A stretch of 5,446 nt of DNA from Lysobacteraceae bacterium (GTDB lineage: Bacteria; Patescibacteriota; Patescibacteriia; JAACEG01), in the NCBI GenBank assembly GCA_011682665.1, contig JAACEG010000038.1:1-5446 (forward strand). The letters are read 5' to 3'. The notes beneath the pieces were generated by a model. That model was given only the letters and a program-made list of their open reading frames with translations, was not told where the DNA came from and searched no databases. The translations under genes were made by a program, and so were the position numbers. Positions 1-4,968 of this stretch are shown piece after piece (the first letter of the stretch is position 1; each line of letters begins with the position of its first letter).

Positions 1-203
1 TTATTTTTCGGAAATTTAAAATATTTAATTCTTTTGTCATAAAAATTTTTCACTATTTTTTCTGTATTATCCGTAGAGCCGTCATCAACTACAATTAATT
101 CCCAATCTTTAATTGATTGGCTTAAAATGCTATCTATAGCTCTTTTAATAGTAAAACCTCTATTATAAGTTGGAATAATTGTACTAAATCTCATTTTTTT
201 CAT
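1..203 (-). CDS. Family 2 glycosyltransferase, N-terminal part (runs off left edge)
   Basis: The visible 67 residues are the start of a GT2 (GT-A fold) glycosyltransferase, which transfers a sugar from a nucleotide-sugar donor at the cytoplasmic side of the membrane, usually for surface polysaccharide or protein glycosylation. The nucleotide-binding beginning reads FSTIIPTYNRG, and the donor-binding strand ELIVVDDGSTDNT is textbook for the family. The metal-binding DXD and the catalytic base lie beyond the window. Two in-frame ATGs are possible, at 203 (MKKMRFST) and 194 (MRFST). Neither has a clear Shine-Dalgarno. Either start overlaps the 3' end of the chimeric ORF (stop at 184-186) by 11-20 bases, so translation may be coupled to it. 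The specific sugar and acceptor cannot be told. Confidence 0.9.
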   Translation of the reverse strand, partial: MKKMRFSTIIPTYNRGFTIKRAIDSILSQSIKDWELIVVDDGSTDNTEKIVKNFYDKRIKYFKFPKN

Positions 204-855
204 TTTTAATTTTGATAATTATCCCTTGGCCAAATAAATTAGGGAAAATTTTATTTAATATTGGCAAACCCTCATAAATAATTATTTTATTTGAATTCAA
301 TCCCATAAAATTTACCCACCACTTAATATCCTTAACTGTCCAGAATCTCAAATGTTCACTGGGATTATTAATCCATTGTAGCGGAAATCTCCCTGATAAC
401 AATCTCATTCTATGTGAATAATAACCTCTATTAGGAATAGAAAAAATTAAAGATTTTCTTGCTTTATTTTTTATTTTGCTTACAAATTCCTCAATATTTG
501 GCAAATGTTCAATTACTTCCAATTCTAATATATAATCAACCTCATCTAAATAATTTAAAACACAGAAGTCGCTTGTGTAGGTGCCGTCAATAATTAAATG
601 ACAACTATTATTAGGTTTGATTTTTGGAAGAGGAGGATTATCTAAATAGTTTTTAAATAAGGCGCGAATAGTTTGAATTGTTAATCCTTTTTTATTCGCA
701 ATTTCTCGCAATGTCATTCTTCCAATAATCCATTTTTTAAACCAACTAATTTGTCTTACAATTGATTTTTGTTTTGAATAAACAATAAATGATTTATGGC
801 AATTTCGACAAAGCCATCTTTGTTTATTATTTTGCATTCCCATTTGATTGCGCAA
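184..855 (-). CDS. Chimeric ORF: transposase N-terminus fused to MetW-like methyltransferase C-terminus
   Basis: This open frame of 223 codons joins pieces of two unrelated genes. Residues about 1-98 are transposase: half of a zinc ribbon (CRNCHKSF, 16-23), a helix-turn-helix (MTLREIANKKGLTIQTIR, 47-64) and the first catalytic-Asp motif (LIIDGTY, Asp90). Residues about 100-223 are the C-terminal half of a class I SAM methyltransferase of the MetW-like type found in polysaccharide clusters: YILELEVIEHLP (108-119), SIPNRGYYSHRMRLL (139-153), GRFPLQW (155-161), PSEHLRFWTVKD (165-176). The glycine-rich SAM-binding motif I is missing, as are the later acidic residues of the transposase, so neither activity is expected. 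Codon use turns from GC-richer (GGC ACC TAC, AGC GAC TTC) to AT-rich near 560, marking the join. The first codon here is TTG without a ribosome-binding site; an ATG four codons in (841-843) is an alternative. It is most likely a non-functional deletion product, although the frame is intact. Confidence 0.75.
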   Translation of the reverse strand: MRNQMGMQNNKQRWLCRNCHKSFIVYSKQKSIVRQISWFKKWIIGRMTLREIANKKGLTIQTIRALFKNYLDNPPLPKIKPNNSCHLIIDGTYTSDFCVLNYLDEVDYILELEVIEHLPNIEEFVSKIKNKARKSLIFSIPNRGYYSHRMRLLSGRFPLQWINNPSEHLRFWTVKDIKWWVNFMGLNSNKIIIYEGLPILNKIFPNLFGQGIIIKIKNEKNEI

Positions 856-902
856 AATTTTTTACAAAAAGGGCAAAGTTTTTTTTGATAAAGTAGTCAT
901 AA

Positions 903-920
903 TTGTAAAATGATTTACAA
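903..920. repeat. Short inverted repeat just upstream of the transposase start
   Basis: TTGTAAA and TTTACAA form a perfect 7-base inverted repeat around a 4-base centre (ATGA), immediately upstream of the transposase ATG at 900. It could be an operator, a transposase binding site or part of the IS end. It is short and AT-rich, so chance is possible. Confidence 0.3.
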
Positions 921-937
921 AATTAATTAAATTTAAG

Positions 938-982
938 CTAATTTTACAACTAAATTAACTATTTTACCAACTATTTTTTTAC
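938..982. repeat. Three direct copies of a CTA-TTTTAC-like motif near the IS end
   Basis: CTAATTTTAC (938-947), CTATTTTACC (959-968) and CTATTTTTTTAC (971-982) are imperfect direct copies. The first two are about 21 bases apart, two helical turns. They lie between the truncated glycosyltransferase and the transposase start, where subterminal transposase-binding repeats would be expected. Low complexity makes this tentative. Confidence 0.3.
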
Positions 983-983
983 A

Positions 984-1130
984 TTAAACCATATTTTTAA
1001 AATCTGATTTTTTATTAACTAAATATAAAATATTATTTCCCATACTATCCATTTCTTGCGCTAGATCTCTGCTATATCTGCTCCATCCATCTTTTCCATT
1101 TAAATTATTAGTAATATATAAAATTTTCAT
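984..1130 (-). pseudogene. Truncated GT4-type glycosyltransferase, first 48 codons only
   Basis: The short frame from ATG 1130 to TAA 984-986 encodes 48 residues starting MKILYITNNLNGKDGWSRY, then SRDLAQEMDSMGNNILYLV. This is the usual beginning of a GT-B glycosyltransferase: a first beta strand, the acceptor-side loop with G-W/G-x-x-RY, a helix carrying L-A-x-E/M, then the second strand. GT4 enzymes are normally 350-400 residues, so about 85% is missing, including the whole donor-binding domain. The frame stops where the presumed IS end begins, so insertion followed by deletion is the likely cause. A good promoter lies just upstream; no Shine-Dalgarno sits at normal distance (AAAGG is about 18 bases away). 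It is not expected to make an active enzyme. Confidence 0.7.
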
Positions 1131-1159
1131 AAACGTTTTTAAAATGCACCTTTAATAAA

Positions 1160-1188
1160 AGTATAGTTGAATTAATATTAAAAAACAA
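1160..1188 (-). promoter_or_regulatory. Sigma70-type promoter for the left-hand (remnant/glycan) genes
   Basis: On the minus strand a -35 TTGTTT (1183-1188) and a -10 TATACT (1160-1165) are separated by 17 bases. Transcription would begin near 1153, about 23 bases before ATG 1130. The -35 box lies in the U-tract of the terminator that ends the preceding operon, so one unit ends where the next begins. Confidence 0.6.
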
Positions 1189-1226
1189 GAAAAAACCCAC
1201 ATCTCCATTCGTGAAAGATGTGGGTT
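1180..1226 (-). terminator. Rho-independent terminator of the secreted-protein operon
   Basis: AACCCACATCT (1194-1204) and AGATGTGGGTT (1216-1226) form a perfect 11-bp stem with an 11-base loop. Read on the minus strand it is followed at once by TTTTCTTGTTTTTT (1193 down to 1180). The hairpin begins 26 bases after the stop codon of the modular secreted gene. The U-tract is only convincing in the minus-strand direction. Confidence 0.9.
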
Positions 1227-1252
1227 GTTTATTGTTTATTTCATATTATCTA

Positions 1253-2947
1253 TTAGTCTAACGGGACGAATACGGCTGAACCGTTGCTAATCGTTAGATC
1301 ATTATTATTCGGTGTTTTGTCTAACAACGAATAATTAAATTCCCAATATCCAACAAGATTTGCTTCATTCCCCACTAATTCAGAATTATAATTATCTGAT
1401 ATTTCTGTTGATGTTCTTATATCGTTCCATACTCTTATACCATCTATAAGACCATAAAAAAATCTTTCTGGTGTTGAATTATTAATTCTTGCTCCTATTG
1501 AAAATGGAGAACTAGAATTATTTATTGTAGTTGCAGCGGTAGAATGATAAAGAGTTGATTTTAAAACTGTATCAATATAAAATTTTGCAGATGGAACACT
1601 AATATCTACAGTTACTGCAAGATGATACCAGATACCAGTTTGTGTTAGTGCTGTATCACAACCAAGACTAGTTAAATTACCACTACTATCTAAAAAATAA
1701 ACCAAGGGAGAATTTGCTACAGCCTCTCCTGGATCATTATATCTTAAAATAAATCCATAACCTCTACTATTTGTGGGGTCATCTTTACTTAAAATTGTAT
1801 AATGTATACCAGTTGTGCTTGGTAATGTTTCAAGTTTAATCCACGCTTCAATAGTAAAATCAGTTGCTAAATCTAAACCAGTTTGATTAGCATCAGTTAT
1901 TGAAAGATATTGCTTACTTCCTGATTTTAAGTCTATAGATGCTACATTATTCGCAATATCAGAGATGCTGACCATTACCGGCACGGTTTGTGGACTATTA
2001 TCGGCGTCTGGTGATGAAATCACCACATCGCCATAATAATCTCCTGAATCTAACCCCGTGAGATCAGCAGTGATTCCAACATTTCCGCTATTTGTCCCAC
2101 TATTAGGCGAGAGTGAAAGCATACCAGATGTTGTACTTACCGTCCAATCCATATCCCCATTTCCGGAATTGGTGACTGCTATACTGCCATCGGCAGTCGC
2201 GTCGCCGTAGGTAGCGTTGAGCGTTAATATCTCCGGCACGGAAATATGTGGTCCTTGCAAAAGCGCCACACTAACTGTATTACTTTGGACTTCATTGCCT
2301 TGTCCGTCGTCAACAATACAGTAAACCGAGTGGTTTCCGACAGATAAATCCGCCCAACTTCCTGAATCGTTGCCGGAAAAATCAAGCGCTCCATCCACAT
2401 ACCAAGAGTATGTAAGTGGATCGCTCTCAGGGTCGCTGGCGGACGCCATGACAGTCACGGTTTCACCCTCAATTACCTCAAGGGAATTTGCGGAAATAGA
2501 TACCACGGGCGGACTGTTGCCAAGCGGCTCAACCTGATACGTATTATCAGCCATAACTGTCAGGCGATATGTGCCTGACGATAAGTTATTAAAAATTTGG
2601 CTGATTGATAATCCGCCAATTGCAAATGTGGATTGAATATATACTGAAACCTCGTCCGAAAAAGGACCCTCTTGCCCCGCAAGGTCAAAGGCCTTAATAA
2701 CGAAGTAATAGGTAGCGCCCTCTTGCAGGTTATCAATAATATAACTCGTTTGAACAGGTTGGGTAGCAGTATCGTTTACTGTAATACTGCTAGCATATTG
2801 ATCACTGCTAGTTCCGTAAGAGATTTTGTATCCAGCGATATCCGGTTCCTGATTACGATCCCAGGTTAATGTTACGCTCGCGGCAAATGAAGTTACCGCA
2901 AAAAACAAAGCTACTAATACTGATGTTATAAAACTGATTTTTTTCAT
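1253..2947 (-). CDS. Large secreted modular protein: FN3, PKD/Ig-like, BACON-like and LamG-like domains
   Basis: The product is 564 residues and exported, probably to bind carbohydrate or another surface ligand; no catalytic domain is visible. A signal peptide (MKKISFITSVLVALFFAVTSFAA, 1-23, written MKKISF...SFAA) is followed by an FN3 domain (about 24-105; SVTLTWDRNQEPDIAGYKISYG, TYYFVIKAFD), a spacer (106-150), a PKD/Ig-like domain (about 154-231; DPESDPLTYSWYVDG, YCIVDDGQGN), a BACON-like domain (about 232-330; VTNSGNGDMDWTV, LSLSPNSGTNSG, GDYYGDVVISS) and a C-terminal LamG/jelly-roll domain (about 334-564; FTIEAWIKLE, WYHLAVTVD, GLIDGIRVWNDIRT, LVGYWEFN). There is no LPXTG, transmembrane tail or sorting domain. 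The frame stays open to 3052, but ATG 2947 is chosen: it gives the signal peptide, has GGAG (2958-2961) ten bases upstream, and avoids overlap with the preceding gene. It is the third gene of a three-gene operon. The LamG part is much more AT-rich than the rest. Confidence 0.88.
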   Translation of the reverse strand: MKKISFITSVLVALFFAVTSFAASVTLTWDRNQEPDIAGYKISYGTSSDQYASSITVNDTATQPVQTSYIIDNLQEGATYYFVIKAFDLAGQEGPFSDEVSVYIQSTFAIGGLSISQIFNNLSSGTYRLTVMADNTYQVEPLGNSPPVVSISANSLEVIEGETVTVMASASDPESDPLTYSWYVDGALDFSGNDSGSWADLSVGNHSVYCIVDDGQGNEVQSNTVSVALLQGPHISVPEILTLNATYGDATADGSIAVTNSGNGDMDWTVSTTSGMLSLSPNSGTNSGNVGITADLTGLDSGDYYGDVVISSPDADNSPQTVPVMVSISDIANNVASIDLKSGSKQYLSITDANQTGLDLATDFTIEAWIKLETLPSTTGIHYTILSKDDPTNSRGYGFILRYNDPGEAVANSPLVYFLDSSGNLTSLGCDTALTQTGIWYHLAVTVDISVPSAKFYIDTVLKSTLYHSTAATTINNSSSPFSIGARINNSTPERFFYGLIDGIRVWNDIRTSTEISDNYNSELVGNEANLVGYWEFNYSLLDKTPNNNDLTISNGSAVFVPLD

Positions 2948-2973
2948 TTTTCTTTTTCTCCTTTTTTTATTTT

Positions 2974-3414
2974 TTATTTTACTGTTAGTCCAAGAACCTT
3001 TCCTGGCAAATAATTTACTTTGAACTTGAATTTTATAAATCCGCCATGGCAAGGATCTTGGCGGATATCTCCTCCACCAAAATCATAGAATGGTAAAGCT
3101 ACCCATCCTATTGTTGTTAACTCTTGAATTCCAGAGTTTGTTAATTCATAATTCCCAGAAGAAATTACTTTACCACCATTTAAAAATTTCTCAGATCCAT
3201 CGCTGAATCTGATTTTTATTTTGCATCCAATAAAATTCCCTATCTTTGAATTTCTTTCTATCTGTTGCGGAAAATTCATTCCGCTTAGATTGATTATATA
3301 ACCTGTCTCTGGTTTTAAATCTACGCATAAGCATGACTTAGCGTAAATATTTTGATTTTGCGCAACAATAATCCAAAAAAATAAAGTCATTCCTACAATG
3401 ACAATTTTTTTCAT
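2974..3414 (-). CDS. Exported 146-residue protein of unknown function with four cysteines
   Basis: I do not recognise the family. The protein starts with a signal peptide (MKKIVIVGMTLFFWIIVA, cleavage likely after NIYA at about 25). The mature part is beta-strand-like with alternating polar and hydrophobic residues (CKIKIRFSDGSEKF, 64-77; FIKFKFKVNYLPGKV, 126-140). It has four cysteines (28, 30, 64, 122) that could form two disulfides outside the cytoplasm. Gly-rich DFGGGD (111-116) and CHGG (122-125) are the most distinctive stretches. The last ten residues, PGKVLGLTVK, resemble the opening strand of an FN3 domain and the tail of the small lipoprotein encoded just upstream. The ATG at 3414 has AGGAG (3422-3426) seven bases upstream. 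It lies 13 bases after the lipoprotein gene and 26 bases before the modular gene, so the three are cotranscribed. The function is unknown. Confidence 0.82.
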   Translation of the reverse strand: MKKIVIVGMTLFFWIIVAQNQNIYAKSCLCVDLKPETGYIINLSGMNFPQQIERNSKIGNFIGCKIKIRFSDGSEKFLNGGKVISSGNYELTNSGIQELTTIGWVALPFYDFGGGDIRQDPCHGGFIKFKFKVNYLPGKVLGLTVK

Positions 3415-3427
3415 GATAGTTCTCCTG

Positions 3428-3547
3428 TTATTTAACTTTTACTCCTATTACTTTCGCCGGCGGTGGATCATATACTTGATAATGTATACCAGCGCACCCT
3501 GCCAATAAACCAAGAATCAACATTGCCAACACAAACTTTTTTTTCAT
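3428..3547 (-). CDS. Very small lipoprotein (39 residues), first gene of the secreted operon
   Basis: The translation is MKKKFVLAMLILGLLAGCAG followed by IHYQVYDPPPAKVIGVKVK. It shows a type II signal peptide: a lysine-rich n-region, a hydrophobic stretch, and the lipobox LAGC with Cys18 as the lipidation site. The mature lipopeptide would be only 22 residues, comparable in size with entericidin-type lipoproteins, though I see no sequence kinship. The DPPP turn leads into an AKVIGVKVK tail much like the C-terminus of the next gene product. The start at 3547 is supported by a near-perfect AAGGAGG (3559-3565) eleven bases upstream, and the stop is 13 bases before the next start. A leader and a strong promoter lie directly upstream. 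It may anchor or chaperone the two other exported products; this is inference. Confidence 0.8.
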   Translation of the reverse strand: MKKKFVLAMLILGLLAGCAGIHYQVYDPPPAKVIGVKVK

Positions 3548-3659
3548 ACTTTTTGTATCCTCCTTATTTTTTATTTTTTTATTTATAAACTTTTAAAATT
3601 TTTCCCTCCTTAAAAAAGTTTTTTGTTAAAGGTCTATTTTTTATTTTTTATTTTTTTAA
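3548..3659 (-). promoter_or_regulatory. A-rich 5' leader with hairpin and an extra Shine-Dalgarno-like site
   Basis: About 110 bases separate the predicted transcription start (near 3659) from the lipoprotein ATG. A hairpin with 8-bp arms, AAACTTTT (3587-3594) and AAAAGTTT (3614-3621), presents AAGGAGGG (3604-3611, minus strand) in its 19-base loop. No ATG, GTG or TTG follows that site at usable distance; an ATT codon would open a six-codon frame (ILKVYK). The functional AAGGAGG for the lipoprotein is at 3559-3565. The exact 14-mer AAAATAAAAAATAA occurs twice here (3564-3577 and 3641-3654). It matches no riboswitch class known to me. Confidence 0.45.
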
Positions 3660-3665
3660 TAATTT

Positions 3666-3693
3666 AGTATAACATTTTTAACCAAAAAGTCAA
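3666..3693 (-). promoter_or_regulatory. Strong sigma70-type promoter of the secreted-protein operon
   Basis: On the minus strand a -35 TTGACT (3688-3693) and an extended -10 TGTTATACT (-10 hexamer 3666-3671, TG at 3673-3674) are separated by 16 bases. This is close to consensus and stands out from the AT-rich background. It precedes three closely spaced genes and pairs with the terminator at 1194-1226, defining a unit of about 2.5 kb. Confidence 0.8.
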
Positions 3694-3760
3694 TGTTTTT
3701 CCCTTTATTGTTTTAATATTCTATATCACTTTTCGCGCTAATTAAATTTATTTTTCTAAT

Positions 3761-4894
3761 TTAACTATATAATTTAACAAATTCTGCTATTTTTTTAACT
3801 CTATTCTCCCATGTATATTGTTCAACATCGTATAATGCTTGTTTTGCAATTTTATCAAAAAATTCTTTATTTTTTAAAACAAACTTTATTTTTTCTGCCA
3901 AATCTTTACTATCATCGGCATTAAAAAATATAGCATTATTTTTATTTAAAATTTCCTTAATTGACGGTAAATTTGAAGCAATAATCGGAACACCCGACGC
4001 CATATATTCAAAAAGTTTGAGCGGCGAAGTATAATATTTTGAAATCTTTTCCTTTCCACTGTTAGGCAGAACCAAAATATCAGCAGACTTTAAATATAAT
4101 GGAATTTCATTATGTGGGCGATAACCAATCATTAAAACATTTTTTAATTTTAAATCTAAAATTTCGCTTTTAAATTTTTTAATGTCCTGTTCCATTCCGC
4201 CGACAAACACAAATAAAATATTTTGAAAATTATTTGCTACTTTAAGTAATAAATCTGCCCCTTTCCAACTATATAAATGTCCAGAATATAAAACTATTTT
4301 TTTATCAATTGGTAAATTTAATTTTTTTCTCAAATCTTCTTTTGTTTCTTTTATTTTTTCAAATTCATCTATATCAACTCCGTCCGGCGCTACCAAAATT
4401 TTATCAGCTTTATAACCAATCTTAATAAAATCTTGTTTTAAAAAATTTGTTATAACAATTATTTTTTTTGCAAAAAAAATTAAAAAAAATAATATTTTAT
4501 CCTTTTTAGGTAAATAATGAATTTCTAAAAATAATTTTCTGCTTTTAAACCATAAAAATGGCAAAGAAAAAACATCGCGAGCATATATTAAATCACATTT
4601 TTTTATTCTTAAAAATAATAACGATAATGAAAAAGTCACATTTTTAATAATAAGCGGAATTTTACTTCCCAAAAATCTATATTCATATAAATCTAAAACA
4701 TTTAAAGTTTTAACTTCAAATGTTTTATCTGTATTATAGAATTCAAACAAATCATCTTTTTTAACTCCTTTTTTTTTGGGAATAAGCAAAATTACATCCA
4801 TTTTATTCGCAAAATTTTTGCAAGTTTCTGTTATGGTTATCCCAAAAGCTTTGTTAGTTGGCAAAGACAAACAGCTAACATAATATAATTTCAT
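3761..4894 (-). CDS. Family 4 (GT-B) glycosyltransferase
   Basis: This 377-residue protein has normal length for a retaining GT4 enzyme, transferring a sugar from a nucleotide donor to a growing surface glycan or lipid-linked acceptor at the inner membrane face. Landmarks are the N-terminal strand MKLYYVS; the interdomain IVITNFLKQDFIKIGY (146-161) and VAPDGVDIDEFE (168-179), typical of the start of the donor domain; VLYSGHLYSWKGADLLL (201-217); FVGG (230-233); GYRPHNEIPLYLKSADILVLPN (257-278); and SPLKLFEYMASGVPIIASN (290-308). Glu296 in FEYMA corresponds to the second Glu of the EX7E motif; Tyr288 stands where the first Glu often is, as I would expect for enzymes with this Y-x-SPLKLFEYMA pattern. 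No N-terminal signal peptide is seen. The start at 4894 has only a weak GAG nearby. Codon use is extremely AT-biased. The donor and acceptor are unknown. Confidence 0.92.
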   Translation of the reverse strand: MKLYYVSCLSLPTNKAFGITITETCKNFANKMDVILLIPKKKGVKKDDLFEFYNTDKTFEVKTLNVLDLYEYRFLGSKIPLIIKNVTFSLSLLFLRIKKCDLIYARDVFSLPFLWFKSRKLFLEIHYLPKKDKILFFLIFFAKKIIVITNFLKQDFIKIGYKADKILVAPDGVDIDEFEKIKETKEDLRKKLNLPIDKKIVLYSGHLYSWKGADLLLKVANNFQNILFVFVGGMEQDIKKFKSEILDLKLKNVLMIGYRPHNEIPLYLKSADILVLPNSGKEKISKYYTSPLKLFEYMASGVPIIASNLPSIKEILNKNNAIFFNADDSKDLAEKIKFVLKNKEFFDKIAKQALYDVEQYTWENRVKKIAEFVKLYS

Positions 4895-4910
4895 ACACTC
4901 TATTTAAAAT

Positions 4911-4949
4911 AAATGTCGTTAAAAACATTTATTAAATTAAATGACATTT
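4911..4949. repeat. Imperfect inverted repeat between methyltransferase and glycosyltransferase genes
   Basis: AAATGTCGTT (4911-4920) and AATGACATTT (4940-4949) pair over ten positions with one mismatch, around a 19-base AT-rich loop. It sits in the 74-base gap downstream of the methyltransferase stop. It might be a weak terminator, but no convincing U-run follows on the minus strand, so its role is open. I see no confident promoter in this gap. Confidence 0.3.
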
Positions 4950-4968
4950 TTTCAGTAGAAAAATTTTT

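Larger units (their letters stand above)
556..983 (-). mobile_element. Remnant of an insertion sequence: upstream end plus 5' part of a zinc-ribbon transposase
   Basis: The transposase reading begins at ATG 900 (MTTLSKK) and is followed by a CPFC knuckle (about 865-876), then CRNCHKSF, an HTH and the IDGTY motif, where it is cut near 556-560. The layout (N-terminal zinc ribbon, HTH, DGT/DGTF-type first Asp) resembles transposases annotated as IS256 family, variant Zn-binding type; this assignment is from memory and unverified. The CPFC knuckle lies in a different frame from both ATG 900 and the rest. In the ATG frame a TAA occurs at 862-864, and two single-base changes, in the A8 run (879-886) and the A6 run (858-863), would restore one continuous protein. 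Bases 901-983 should be the IS end and hold short repeats. No matching far end remains. The element is truncated and presumably immobile. Confidence 0.65.

Noticed and set aside
2786..2811. Direct repeat ACTGCTAG at 2786-2793 and 2804-2811
   Set aside because: It lies inside the FN3 coding sequence and encodes two Ser-Ser codon pairs; short and best explained by codon reuse.
2672..2869. A 65-codon open frame on the plus strand
   Set aside because: It lies entirely antisense to the FN3 coding region, has no recognisable domain, and is most simply explained as a shadow of the GC-richer stretch there.
2948..3052. A longer start for the modular secreted protein, adding 35 residues upstream of 2947
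   Set aside because: The extension overlaps the 146-residue gene, is lysine/arginine-rich low-complexity sequence, and would bury the signal peptide. ATG 2947 has a Shine-Dalgarno site and gives a normal signal peptide.
3564..3654. The repeated A/T-rich 14-mers as a CRISPR or tandem-repeat array
   Set aside because: The copies are few, irregularly spaced, low-complexity, and located in a leader; there are no unique spacers of constant length.
4895..4968. A promoter for the 377-residue glycosyltransferase
   Set aside because: Several AT-rich -10-like hexamers exist but no -35 with proper spacing; in such DNA they carry no weight.
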